From contig JADFUC010000954.1 of the NCBI GenBank assembly GCA_019722365.1, positions 558,001 to 622,000 on the forward strand: a stretch of 64,000 bases of DNA, given 5' to 3'. The position numbers and the translations under genes were made by a program. The notes beneath the pieces were generated by a model. The model did no database searches. It had not been told where the DNA came from and saw only the letters and a list, made by a program, of their open reading frames with translations. The DNA is from Lithospermum erythrorhizon (Eukaryota; Streptophyta; Magnoliopsida; Boraginales; Boraginaceae). Positions 35,481 through 49,670 of the stretch are shown piece after piece (the stretch's first letter is position 1; every line of letters starts with the position of its first letter).

Positions 35481-38400
35481 TTAAACTGCCAAGGGGTGTA
35501 CCTCCTTCTCTAACATTGATGTCCCCTTGAATACCGTCAGCTGAAAGTTTCTATACCTCACCATCTGCTTGATGTGAGCAAGACGGTACAATTAGCATCC
35601 TCCGTAAATCCACATGAATATATAATATAATGAAAAAAGTGAAAATTCAAGAAAATTTTGAGTCAATTTCCTTATGAATTGTACTTGGTATCTTCGTCCT
35701 GTAAAGAATTTATGTGTTTTACCCTGTAAAATGACGATTATCGAGTGCCACTTACCCGCTCATTGCTTATCCTTCTAAAGCCAAATTTCTTTGTCCATAT
35801 GGATTCAGCTTCCTCAGCAGCAGGTAACACTAAACTTTTGACATTCATGGAGAGTAGGAGCTCCTCAATACATTTGAACAATGCTTGGAAATAACCCTGA
35901 ATGTTCAAGTTTTAAACTTCGTTAGCAAAAGCTCGTAGACAATAGAGAAACATCATACCACTAATCTCTCCTTCAAGTCGTGAGGATAGAACTTTCAAAG
36001 CTAGAAGCGACTTAACTTACTTTTCCTTGATTTTCTCTACTGGTAGCCACCAGAGGTAGCTCTGCAACCTCTTCTCCAAAAATTCGAAGAAGACAAGCTG
36101 ATACCAAAACAGACTTACACGAATATAAAGAAAAAGATTGAATACAACAAAAAAAATGCCTAGGCAATCATAAATAATTTTGTTAAAGATCTTCATGTTA
36201 ATGAATTAGACTTACTTAACAGTTAGAATAACGCAGTACATTCCACCAAATTCTTGCCCAGATATATTCCTCCTGGGAAAAACACTCATCACACATTAGT
36301 ACACACAAGCCAAACTAATAGGTTGAATTAATAATGAGGAAATCATATTTAATTCATGATTAACCGAAAATTTACAGTACTAAATTTCCAAAACTCCCCT
36401 GTAAATTAGCTAAATAAAAACTCCAAATACTAAATAAGGGAACCAAAATGTGGTCAAAACCAAGAACTCTGCTTATAGTCTAGAGTCATTTCTGTTCATT
36501 ATTATTATATACTCCGTACTATTTTAGGTGTTGGAATTTAACACCAAAGCAAATATGTAGAGTTTTATGTTCTTTTTTTTCTTCTGGGTACATGAAGAGG
36601 TCGACTGAGCTTTTCTATTCTTGAGTAATTATGGATTATCTATTCTATCAACTTGTAAGCATATAACAATAGAAGTTCAGTGCCCGATTTTGTCAGAGGT
36701 GCTAATTTCAGATTACCTTCTTTCAGGAAAAAGAGAAACAATAGAAACTGGATTATACTTACCCATAAACCATGACAGGTATGAGATCTCGACCAGATGC
36801 GGCTACAATAGGGTCAAAGCAATCCTGAAAAAGATTAAACGTATAGACAATCTCAACAGATGGTTTCACATACTAGGACAATCAATACAGTGTGAATGGA
36901 AATGACACTGTAAAAGCTGAAATGGATGGTGTCAAAGCAAATTCACATTTTATATAATTTGTCACATAGTTTAGCAGCAAACATTAAAACTATTTTTGGC
37001 AACAGCAAATCCTGATTGTGCAGCCTGTTCATGAGACTATTTTGTCCAGCAGTAGCTAGCCAGTAGGATAAGTGGATAACAGTGGGGCTAACAACAGCGG
37101 AGAAGACATGGTACAAGCTGCACAGACAAGGTACAAGCCCCACATATGTACATTTACACAGAGATCAATGATAACATATAGAGTCATAGACCCTAAGTGA
37201 AACATGATAACCATCCAAATATTAATCTCATCCAAATATTTTATTAAAACTAATAATCTCATCCAAATATTTGTCCCAAAATTTTAATAGAATTGAAAAA
37301 TTCTCTAAAAAATGAGTGTTGGACAATTTTACCCCTGTCAATTTGCCCAAAAAAGTCAAACTTAACTTCCATTTTGATGGAATGACCAAGTTGGACACAT
37401 TTTGAAACATGTGTGATCGAATGGTGAACGTTGTGAAACATGTATGATCGAACGTGCCATTAACCTATATCTAAATGCAAAACCGAAACCCCAACCATAA
37501 AATCCAGCAAAGGTAACATATAACAGTTCCATGTTTCCAAATGTTATTCAGACAAAACATAAAGTAAATAAGAGGTGACAGAATGTTACACGAAAGATTG
37601 CTGCAGCTTTAGAGAGAAGCGACTGATGTTCTGAAAATCGGCTTTTCCCTCTTAAAATTTGCCAATGAATATCATCCGACAGTTTATAGCTTAAACCTCC
37701 TTGTTTTAGACAAATTCTATCTAGAATTGACTCAGAAATCAGATCTGGTCCGACTGATACATGACTGTGAAGCCGTTCATATATCTTATAGCAGGCTTGG
37801 CAACAGAACCACTTATCTTTGGGCAGTTGCTGAAATACAGGTAATTAGTATCTACGAGTAGCCAAATTCAAAAATAACTACTAGAATGGAAGATATGCCG
37901 TTAAAGCTATGGACACTCACTTTCAGATCACACATCCCCTGGTCCCGCAAGCATCCTACATGATATTCCTTTTCACACTAGGATGGCCAACAAACAAGAT
38001 GAGATATAGAATTTGACCCCCACAAGAAGTTAAATTCTTTACAAATTGAAAATATTAAGGAAACAAGAAATGAGGGAAGCTCGTACTTGGTCACAGATGA
38101 TAACTGTTCGATCATCAAACTTAGCAGCACTGAAATCTTGGGATCTAGCCAACAAGACAGGAACTTGATTAGTTACAGAAACATGAAGTCAAAAGAGAAG
38201 GACCTTCAATGAATACAATAACTACAACAACCTGCAAACCACACAGCCACCAGGTTCATACTCTGGTTCTTTAACAACTCTTTTCATCCTGACAACAATA
38301 GGTCTAACATCTCCAGAAACTCCCCTACCAGGAGGACCGCTGTCCTTACAATTCTGACATCTCCAGTCATTGGCAGGAAGAGAGTGGAAGCCTAAACAAG

Positions 38401-41400
38401 CTGCAAAACCATGGGCATCAACAAAACTCAATTCTTATCCCAAGTATATAATTGCAACAAAACTAAAAGAGTTTAACAAGAAATCATCCCTCAAATATTA
38501 TCAGCAAATTCAACAAGAAAGCTACAAAATCACATTGTTTTAAGTAGACATTCAGCAGACACTTCATTTGATCAGATGCTAGATTTTAAGCAAAAATAAA
38601 AAACTTAAACAGTACATCTAGATAACCCATAAGTCACTTATAAAGGCACATGCTGCTTTAGAGTTTAGAAAGGTAGGTGCACATGACTATGTAGTTTGCT
38701 TTAGTAAAAGCTCATGCAATTAACATGAAAATTGAAGCGAAGTAGACAATGTCAATAAATACCTAGATGAAACGCACGAGGGCACCCTTGACATAAGATT
38801 AGTTCCCCTCTATCACCACATACAGTACACATATCATCACTGTGTGTACTAGCAATGTTTTGTCCACTAGCCAACATAAGAGCTATGTCATGAAGTGTCA
38901 GCCCATTAGAAGCATAGATATGGCGATAACTGCAAAAGGTTGGGAAACATCAGAGAGCAGTTTCTATTGAAATTTAGTGAATTTAAAACACTTCCAATAT
39001 CTTACGGTTGCCGCTTAGCTGCCAATCCAGCATGAGCTTCAAAAGAGGAAGGACTAATCTGTTAACATTAAATGTAAATACATATATGAGAGAACAAAGA
39101 ATTAGAGGTAAGTGGATAATACTGGACTGAAGAAGTTACAATTGATTGCAAATTTATTCACCTCAGTCTGACAGCAATTACAAACAATGCCATTGCCTTG
39201 CTTGTAGCCTCCAAGAAGTTTCTGAAAATTATCAAACCATCAAATTGTAAGTACTGAAATGGGAAAGCACTATAAAAGTACATGCAATATATAGATACAT
39301 GGAACACAATTACACAACCTTTCCCTTGGAATAGTAGGCCACATCAGTGCCATCAGGAAGTCCATTTGACATAAACAGTAACCTGTGCAAATCATTATCC
39401 CTGTTCAAAAGGAATGAAATTAGAATACAAGTGTCAAGAAAAATTTATGGAAGCATCCATTTTAATAGAAAATTCACCTCTTCTTTGAACTACCATCGGC
39501 AGATTTTTTATGTTCGGCAGCAAAACCAGAAATGCAATTTGGCCTGAATAATAAGAGATTAGTCACTAAATGAACAAAGTAATGGAAATATTGTATTTAT
39601 AGCGGTATGGCCTCATCTATAAGAAACCTGATAATATGATGAACTCGTGAGGATATTCATTAATAGATTCACTAAGAAAACAAATAATATGCCTATTATC
39701 AAGGGAGGCACACCTCTTAATCGACCGTTTTTTCTCTGGTGTCTCCATGTAGAAATTCTGGAAGTGAGGAGAATGATTTATATATTGATATGAAGTAGGG
39801 GATCCATATCCTTCCATCATAGTACTACAACAACCAAAAACATGAGATGTGTGAATGAAATGCCAACTGAAAGCTAGCCATGTAAATAACTACAACATCC
39901 AAACTGATATCACAGATAAGACAATTGTAGATTACAGATAAAAGAAAGAGAACCACAATGACTAAAAATAAGATAAATTTAATCTTCTCTAAAAAAAACA
40001 GAAAATGCAAAAAAAAAAAAGAATCAAATTTACCACCTATAATGAGAAGCTAGCAACAATTATGAAATTGTAAATTTCAAATCATATAAAATAAGGACAA
40101 CGCTACTATGTAAACCAAACCTGGCATCCATAACTTTCATATAAGAAATTAGAACGAATCATTTATACTTCACTCAAATCCAAAATCATGCTGGATCTAA
40201 AGAACAGTGAGATTAAAAAGCCGTACCTTGATACAGAACGGAATACACCATGAGGCATGTAGTAATGATCTGCAGTGGCCACCTCATTGCGTTTATGAAG
40301 AGTAGCTGCAAGATTCATAACAATTATCAAGAACTCCGACATATATAATACAACAGATTCGGCCATCTCCTGTTTGTCCTCTACTGGCCTCAAAGCCCAA
40401 CCAATTGTATCAGTAAAGCTGAAGGTAGTTTAACAAAGTAGACACAGAAACCATATTCTTGACCAAACCTTACATGCCTCATCAGTTTCAAATAAAAGTA
40501 TTAATTTCCTCCTTGAGTTGACATAAATAAGACTCTGAATGGATTTATATTTCAAGTAGCCTATACATACTAGATTTCTGGTATTTCTGCTTAACATCTT
40601 TTTTATGCTGTAAAAGTGGACCCTGGACATATGATATCACATTTTATGTAGTCCATAGTTACATGTTTTTTTATATTACTGCTGATATGATGTTCCAAAG
40701 GAGAGATTCAGACTTGGTAAACAGAAAAATGTTAATCTGGAAGATGTAAACTGAAGGCTAAAACCCAACTATATCCAATATATATCTTAAAAGAAGCAAT
40801 AGCTATCGGCAATTTTTTCTCCAACCACTCATTCTTTCAGCCAAAAACCAATTTTCAAACAGCATCCACAACTTAAGTCCATCCAATATAGTCATTGCTT
40901 TAGAAGTTTGGGGGGCTGAGGGGGTATATGGTTAACACTGGAAAAAGCTAAGTCAATGAAGAACATTTTGTTTGAAACAAATCAAGCTCATTTTTTCCAC
41001 CCACGTCCCAAATTATGACTAAATGTACACAAAGAACCAAAGAGAAACATCAAACCACCTTATGTTATGCACTTATGCTAAATGAAATGACAGGTAAGTA
41101 CTTAAAGACGTAACTTTTCCTTCCTAATGTGAATCTCCCTAAGGCACCTAAGACAGCAAAATTAACAGAAAGTCCAACTTTTCTCCAATTGTGACGGACT
41201 CACAACCCATCATCCCAATTTGTGCCTCATGACAAGAGAACGCATACAACTTCATTAGAGCTACTCTTTTTAATCGCGAAAAATTGATCAAACTATAAAA
41301 CCTCAATGTCTTCTTAACAAATCTTTCAGCAAAGTCATCAAACATACAAGACTTTTAAAAAAAAAGTTTCAAATAAAATGTGTAGTATGCACCACACTGA

Positions 41401-42728
41401 GTTGGTTGAAATTTTGAGAATATAGTGGAGTAAAAGTTACCTTGCCAAATCTGGTAATAGTCCTCGTTAATGGAAGAACCAGCTACAGATCTTATCGTTT
41501 CATCTAACTTGCTGAGAGGTGTAGTCTTCAGCTCTTTAATTATATCGTAAATTGGCTTCCCATTCTCCAAGTATATGTGATTATTAGGGTGTCTTGTTTT
41601 GACACCGGCATGAAGCTCAAACTCGTATGCACTAACAACCTGTTTCAACCAATAAATAAAATAACTTAGGAAGATCATTGGAATAAACTATGATGATTAA
41701 TTAGAATGCAATGTACCAACATACTCTAGAATAATTGCAAAGTGGACAGCCGCACAGATAACCACAATCCTTTATAACCCCTGAAAGCTCTTGCTGAAAA
41801 TTAATTGAAATAGTATTAGAACTTGAAGTGGCTAATAAAAAGTATTTCGATTCTTTTATGATATATAGTACATTATATATCATACCCCTTGACCGTTTGG
41901 AATATACTTGACTCGTGCTCCTTCCAAAATCCTGGTAGATATAAGCTTTTTAACATTTGACATCCAGTTATCTGCCATCACCTTCTTCCCCGCCGTTAAT
42001 GAACTCGCTTTTGAGTTTCTTTCAGATGGTACCACATCAGTAACAGGCTGAACCACGGTATCATAATCCTCCTTTCTTTTAGTAAACTTCAGTGTAATCT
42101 TCCGAATACCAGTGGTGCTACAATGCTCTGGAATTTCAAGGACCACACATGATTTAGGAAGTTCTCCAGCTACATTCGAGCTCAGATTATCTCCCTCGCT
42201 CAAGCTCTCTTCTTCAACTGAATTCCCAGAACAGATAGACGTGATCTCTCCTGATACAACAACATTGTTCTCGAGTGGTTCAACCACATGATCATTACAC
42301 ATTTGCAAACGCGATGTTATATCCTTAGGAGATAAGGACAAATTCGGGTTCATAACTTCTGAAAGCATATCATCATTGGAAGATTCTTTTATCTGTTTGT
42401 TAATGTAAGAATGCACTTCAACGTCAATCAACCCATCATCAGCTTGCTTCTTGGCAACCAACGCTAGTTCCTCGTCCCCCACCTTCGCATTGTCCTGTTC
42501 TCCAACACAATCATTTGCGACTTCCCCTTCTCGGGATTTCAAACAATCCGCCACTTCAGCAATCTTATCACAACTCTCAGTAGCCTGCCTTTTAGCACAC
42601 GGCTCAGTTTCTGTTGCATCCACAATTAACTGATACTCACGCTTCGAATCAACCCTCAATAAATCATCAACCTCCATACTTCCATCACTCATAACCTCCA
42701 CACAAACTTCCCCCTCAATCTCCTCCAT
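35481..42728 (-). CDS. TDBD / tandem PHD finger / GNAT-domain chromatin protein (IDM1/ROS4-like class)
   Basis: Nineteen exons join in frame on the minus strand to give 895 residues: 42728-41886, 41793-41725, 41639-41441, 40305-40227, 39824-39714, 39543-39478, 39400-39319, 39221-39162, 39058-39006, 38929-38763, 38400-38232, 38144-38087, 37977-37921, 37829-37590, 36824-36763, 36272-36221, 36113-36021, 35896-35756 and 35567-35481. Domains: an acidic N-terminus, TDBD-like domains at about 275-345 ([20 protein letters not shown]) and 484-550 ([20 protein letters not shown]), a C4HC3 PHD finger at 555-594 ([20 protein letters not shown]), a second extended PHD at about 630-690 ([14 protein letters not shown]), and a GNAT acyltransferase fold at about 750-870. 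Plant relatives read histone marks and some acetylate histones. The GNAT loop RENQGKG has Glu where Gln/Arg is usual. The exon 16 donor (ACT then GTTAAG) is the least certain junction. Confidence 0.9.
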
Positions 42729-43401
42729 TCAAACACAACTACTCAACCAGTCAACCGTATTACACCCCCAAACTCTTCAACCCACACCACAGCATCCAAA
42801 CTCCAACCGAAACACTAAAATATGGACGACAAAATCCGAAAACCAACACAAACTCCCAACTTTATTCCAGCAAAAACTATACACATCAACAATCAAAACA
42901 AAACTCCATTAATCCAAATTCAACATAATCACAAAAAAAACACCAATAACCAAAATCAACCCCAAATCTTACCCAACTACAAATTCAAAATCAATCTAAA
43001 AAACGCATTCAATTTCTCCTTATTCAACAAAATCACAACAAAAATACCAAAAACCAAAAACCAAATCAACCCCTTTTCAAACATACCCACAATCTTACTC
43101 AACTAAAAATCCCAAATTAAAACCAAAAAACAAACAAATTAATCCAAATCTTTAAAATTAATTTACATAATAATTTGCATAAATTTCTTGCAATACCAAA
43201 TTTAATCAAAATTCACCAAACCCTTTTCAAATCAGATCTATAACATAATTTATAAATCCAGATCTGAAAATATCCAATCAAGATCAAGAAAGAACTGAAG
43301 TTGAGAAAAAATAGGGAAAATAACGGAAAAATAAAGGATTAGGGTTTTTGAATTATTCTTTTTGTATTATTATGTGGACTCAAGATTAAATAATGATGAG
43401 A

Positions 43402-43436
<35 letters not shown>

Positions 43437-46400
43437 AATTAACGAAAAAGGCGGCAACAGATGTAACTGAATTTCGGATTGGATAAAATCTTACATATAT
43501 ATTTAAAACAATTCGAAAAAGATTCGATAATTATTTATAAAGATAAAAAGAAAAACGTACCAAGTTTTATCCCTGTTAAATGTTATGGGTTATATGAGTA
43601 TAATGTTGTATCGGTTATTTATTTCGTTAAGATTGTAAATTTGAGATATTTTGATATGATAAAAATAAATAAATAGTATATGATATTGGTTTATTTTTTA
43701 TAATAAAGTTAGGAGTTAGGAATTGGGAAATGAGATTAGGAAGGGGCGAGAAAGTGGATAAAGAGAGAAATAATAATGATATGGTTTTTTTTTATATATA
43801 TTTTAAGGTGGGGCTGCTCGTCATGTTGTTGTGCCACGTGGCATGTTGGGTTTGGATCTTTGAAGTTAGAGAGCAGACATTGAACGAGTCTGAGACGTGT
43901 CACACACTTTGGAACTGCAAACATAATACTGTCTCATTCAAACTAAGCATACATGTCTTTTTATTGTCTCAAATCTTAAGAGAAAAATAATATGTTAATA
44001 ACTTATATCCATCCTTATTTTATTATAATCAAAACAAAAATTACAACAATAAAATTATTAATAATAATGAAAATAATAGTAATATTTAAAGTTAATAATA
44101 ATAATGAAAGTTATTAATAATGACTGAAAATAATACTTAAAAGTTATTTTATTTTAATATTTTACATAATTTATTTAAATTAGCCAACAAATAGAAATTA
44201 CAATAATAAAAATTATTAATAATAATGACAATAATATTTAATATTAAAACAAAATATATTATTATAAATTTAATTAAATAAAATAATTTTTAAGAAAATA
44301 TAATTATTACATTATTAATAAATAATTAATACGAGTATTAAAAAATATCAGATATAATATTTATAATGTGATATATATGTTATTGAGTTGGAATATTGGA
44401 ATAGATCGTGGAGTCCAAATAAGACATCAATAATACTCTATTAGAAAATGTGTATGTTTGTGGTTGTTATTTGATTATTAATGGAAAGAGAAGATTTGAT
44501 ATGGAAGAAGAAGATATGAAATAAATAAGGCAATTTCACTACTTTAGCATAGTCTAAGGACTAGGGTAGAGGTTGGGTTGGCTTCAAAATATTTGTATTT
44601 TATAAATACTATTACCTTGTGATAGCTTGTCGTTGTAGAAGTTATTTTGATTGGTATTTGATGTCCAATTAAAATAAATACTATTAATTAATTAATTCTA
44701 ATTTGATTAGATTTAATAATTCGAATTGATTTAATTAAATTAGAAATTCATGATTATTTGATAATTGGAGTTTCTTAATAACATATAATATGAGATTACA
44801 TTTTATTGAAAAGTGTAATTTAAATAAATAATATTTTAGAAATACTTATTATTTAATATTAATTATTAAAATAATTAAATTTATTTAAGTGTTATGTTTA
44901 CACTTATGCAATTAGATTGTATATTGGATTAATGCGTTAACCGTTACTTTCGACTTTTCTACGTTAAATGCGTTTATTAACTCGACTTTTAAATTATCTC
45001 GTTCGATCCTGACTTTTAACAATTGACAAATTTGATACTAACGTCACATTGGCCATTAAAATACTAATTTTGTACGGTTATTTTAGTCAAAACATAAAAA
45101 AAAAACATTAATTACAAAATAAAATTAAGAAAACCTCGTAACCTTCTCACTTACCCTTTTATGAACCCCATGAATTTAATCACCGCTTTGAAACACTACC
45201 GTTGGCTACGTCCTTAATCGTTACGTAAATCTGAATACTAGAGCTATATCATTATTACAAAAGGAGGATAGGGATTGCGATTAGATCCATTTCACCAATT
45301 AATGTAAATAATGTTAGCCTGTGACGTTGACTATTAATTTAGTAATAAGAGAAGATTGGAAACATTGATTACTATGTTGGTAGGAGAAGATGGCGGCATT
45401 AGGGATGGTGGTGATTTGGTAAGGGTTAACAATATGGGAGAGACTCAGAAGAAAAGAGGTGAGGAACACAGGCCCACATTTTGTAATTAATAAGCTTTAT
45501 TTATGTATGTATTTTTATTTATGTTTTGGCTGAAATATCCCTATGTGATTAGTGTTTTCACAATGAGGTCAATTTGATGTTAGGAATGTTGTCAGTGATG
45601 AAATTAGACAATTAAATGAACGACTTTGAAAGTTGAGTGATGGAATTGTGAATGAGGTAAAAATTGAGTGATGGTTACTGTCATTAACCCTTATATATTT
45701 CATTTGATAAATATACAATGACATATATTTGTTTGGATTAATTGTGTGCCTTTAAAATATGGTTCTTGTCCATTATAATAACATACTTTAAATTACTATT
45801 ATTGAATAATGAGAATAACATGCTTATAAACTTGATTATGGATAAGAAAGAGATAAGTTATACGACTTAGATATATTTTTGGGAAATACGGCATGTTAGT
45901 TTTTGCCTAAAATGAATTAGTATTGTACTACGTCTCAATTCATTATCATTTAATGTAAATATAATTAATTGAAAATTAGGGAACTCCCTTGAGGAGCCAA
46001 AAGCGAAATGATAGACATCATGGAGTAGACTAGGTGTAGTTTATAACTAGTCTAGATTTTATAAATCATATCACGAGTCTTTATTGGTATTATACTTTTA
46101 TGCTTGTAATATATATTATATATAGCGCTTTGTGTGTGTATATGTTTAACTTGATTATAAGATTGGTTAAAATATAACTAATCTGCTTCCTCAAATTAAG
46201 TATTATTATCATCACAGAATTTCTAAGTTGGATTGAGCCTTGTTGTAATGCGGACCTACCATATTGGTAGAGCGTATCATGCCAAGTTTTTCAATGAGGT
46301 ATTTATCGATTCCCGATTAGTGAGACTTGAGGTATAAACATCGACCCGACTCTGCGTCGGTAGACTTGAATTATAGCGGTGATTTTCAATTGATTAGACT

Positions 46401-46690
46401 TGGGTCCGTTCACCCAAAAAGTGACTATATAGTCTAAGATGAACTTTAGTGATGACAAGAGTCATAGCTTGATCATGATTGGTGATGGTGCACCTACCTA
46501 TATGATTGTGAGTCGAAATGTGATGCGTCTTTGCGGTTCAATTCTGATCATGTAGGATCTTTCTTGATATATACTTAGATGCGTTTAATTAGGATTGTAA
46601 GTACAAATATTAATTATATTATGTGATTATTACTATTATTTATTATGACATGATCCACTAAAGCTATATTATTTTTACATATCTTCTGTT
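42729..46690. other. Promoter side of the PHD gene, then AT-rich intergenic DNA
   Basis: 42729-43370 is A/C-rich on the plus strand and probably contains the leader of the minus-strand PHD gene. An open frame at 42822-43106 (plus) is low-complexity and not credible. 44000-44350 is extremely AT-rich with repeated AATAATAATGAAAATAAT-like blocks. No further gene is visible. Confidence 0.5.
43404..43434. repeat. AAT microsatellite
   Basis: About ten uninterrupted AAT units. It lies upstream of the PHD gene. Confidence 0.92.
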
Positions 46691-46699
46691 ATAGTTAGA

Positions 46700-47215
46700 T
46701 GGCCCCTATAAATAATAAATCCGAAATGCTCCACTCCACTTTGGATAAATGCAATATGTATGACACTTCTTCTATTATGATGATATTGAACAAATCATGG
46801 AATGAAAATAAATACATGGCGAATGAGATGAGTAGTAGCGACTACTATTCAAGTCACGAATATTTATATTTAGAACACAACAACCACTTTACGACACGTA
46901 GGTCTTGATATCGGAAGTAATCTTCGCATCTGTAAAATGTCGGGGGATCTGAGGAATAAAAGAAGGTGAGTACGAGATGGGGAGTAGACATGCGGGTGAA
47001 CAATGGAACAAAAGTTGAGGCCATTCTTTGCGGGGGTCGGTTTGTTTGAGTTACCAATAGGAATGATAACTTAAACTAATGATACTATAAATGCTTTGAG
47101 TGAAACATCATTTCAATTCACAATTGTGAAAATTAATGGCTATACTTTTTCGATTAGTGAGAGTGGTTGTTTCATTACTTTCGAAATAGTAGGCACAAAT
47201 CACGGGTAATGTGCC
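46700..47215 (+). mobile_element. Ty1-copia pol fragment (protease to GAG-pre-integrase), decayed
   Basis: In broken frames the plus strand reads LDIGSNLRIC, corresponding to the copia protease line LDTGCGxHIC, then GLRNKRR. After stops it continues with FAGVGLFELPIGMI, FQFTIVKINGYTFSISES and GCFITF. The order fits the protease/GAG-pre-integrase junction of plant copia polyproteins. No integrase or reverse transcriptase follows, so this is a short remnant. Confidence 0.7.
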
Positions 47216-49670
47216 CAATGGCCTCAGGTTCCAGTAGAGACTCTAACCAATGTGACTCCTCAGAATGTCCCAACACTATCTCCACTCAAACGTGAGATGG
47301 CGAGAGTGTAACCATCGAGGCTGGTTATTACGTTCACCGGCATCCGGACTGGTGACAATTCGAAGGATGAAACCAGTGATCCATCCGACAATCAGCCCAG
47401 TGGCTGATTTCAGTAATATCATCTATGATTGTATATGTGCTTGGCCGAGATGCTAGACATCACAAATACTCTGTTTATGTCTACTTAACTTTCAGTTTAT
47501 GAGTATCGTGTAATAGACATCTCCTCTTTCGAAAGTAAGTTAGCAGACCGATCCGACTTGAATCTGTGTAATTATTGCTTGTAAATTTCCTAATGAATGC
47601 ATCATATGCATTATGTGTTTACCTGCAATTACATAGCTCGACTTAAAAGATGACATGTGTTATTAATGAATTACAAAATTGGACATTTACGTGATCTCAT
47701 GTCAATTTGTTGGCAACGGGGCAGTTTAAACTAGTTAGCCTATAAAATATCAACATTTATTAGTTTGAGAAAGTAAAATAACAAAAAGGCTCATAAAAAG
47801 AATTTAATTATATATACATGCATGATTTAATAAAGTTAATGCATGCTTTAATGGAGTTAATTTAAGATTTTGACCTTAATATAATATATAATTAGAATTC
47901 CTTTTGTTTTTTATCAACTAATATTTCTGTTTTAAATGTGTTTAATATTAACTATTTAAAAACGATATGTATCCTAATAGTAATTATATATTGGCAAAAT
48001 AGTACCTTAATTAATTAGGCCAATTAAAAAGAAACTGGAAGGTGTTTAATTATTTTGCAATGCACGTGCATGAAGATAAATGCTCATGTAAATATCGATT
48101 GATGAATTATTATGTTGCATTATCTATAAATTAATATGTGCATGTCTATAAATCATCGACATAAAAGCAAAGAGCGTAGGATTGACCATAAAATGGGGAA
48201 TCTTTGGACTATTTTATGGCCTCCATGCTAGTGCTCTCGCTTTCACTTCTTTTTAGATCCAATCCTATACTACGTATTTGAAATTTGAGAATACCCCCTT
48301 TTAAATGTTACTTTTGTTAACAATTTTTTTTAGTGGGATCCATCCGGTATTCTTTGATTGTGCACTGGTAAACATCGAGCTAACTCAATTAACACAATAA
48401 TCTATAAATCATGCCAGTCAGGTAAACTATAGTAGCCAAGTCACCAGCCAAATCCATTGTGACATACTCGATTAAGAAAGTGTAGATAGGAAAAATCGTA
48501 TTCATAACCTCATAATTACAAGTACATATACTCTATCAACTTGACTACCTTACAGTTTACCTTTGTTAACATTGATTATTATGAAGTTAAACAACTTAAA
48601 AATTTAACTTTAAAAAACACTTATGACATTAGTTTCACATAAACAGTTCAATACCCATACATTTTGTAAATTTCTTAAATTGAATTATATGATGGGAATT
48701 GAATTATGACATTCATATATAGTCTAATTGATCACGTTGTTACCATGTTAAACAAAATAAATACTACAGAATGCTATTTATAAAAATATAATATTAAAAT
48801 ATATTTCAATATTCACATTATAAAAATATAATATTTAAATTTATTTTAATATTCACATAATAATTTAAGATCAAATCAAGATTAAATATCAATTAAAGAT
48901 AACTGTTATTAATTTTAACTTTTGAAAAACAAATTTGACAATTTTTTAATATTATAAATAGTTATAACTTTAAGTTCCAATTCAATTTGATCGTCGTTTC
49001 CGTTTTTCATGTCAAGTTTTGAGCATGTGTTTATTTTTAGTTATGAAAATAGTATTATCAAAATATTTTCTGAGAATCAAAAATCTATATGAGAAAATGA
49101 AATGTCAATTAAAATGAATCGAAATGAATTTTTTTTGATAATCATCAAAGATTCACGATCATTCACAAACCTCTTCCATAAGATTCAAATCGTTATTGCC
49201 TCATAGCAGATTAAGGTGGTGAAAGCTCATTCTTTAGGCAATTTTGATTATCTTATGAATCGAATGAATTAATATTAGTGTATATTAAAGATAGAAATAT
49301 TGAAACAAAGGACATAGCTTAATGGTAAAGAATTAAATCTTAAAATGCAATTCATAAATGCCATGTAGTATGGTTCGACTCTCATCCAGGCGAACTTTAT
49401 ATTAAAATGCTTAAAATTCAGAATTGGAGGAGTTTAGTCATGACATTTTAGGTTTTTTTAAAAATAAATAGTAGGGATATTTAGAATTGTTTTGACTATT
49501 ACGCATCAAATAGCGGCATAGATTTCTTAAACAATTGAAAAAATCTCACGCATAAATACCTCATGCTACATTTTCTCATTTTTATGCATAAATTCCAATT
49601 TCTCCTCTAGATTTTCTCTCCTTTAAATCTCTATTATTTCACTTAAATTATCAACTAAAAATAGGAAAAA
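47216..49670. other. Intergenic, no gene supported
   Basis: AT-rich. An open frame at 47265-47456 has no recognised family. A tRNA-like box A/box B pair lies at 49311-49395. The last 120 bases read like a TATA region (CATAAATACC) and leader of the ADF-like pseudogene. Confidence 0.45.
49311..49395 (+). repeat. tRNA-like (SINE-type) head
   Basis: Box-A-like TAGCTTAATGG near 49315 and box-B-like GGTTCGACTCT near 49372 suggest a polymerase III promoter of a tRNA-derived SINE. The spacing of about 57 bases and the lack of a cloverleaf rule out a tRNA gene. Confidence 0.45.

Noticed and set aside
42822..43106. Plus-strand 94-codon frame rich in Asn, Lys, Thr and Ile
   Set aside because: Low-complexity A/C-rich leader region of the minus-strand PHD gene; no family resemblance.
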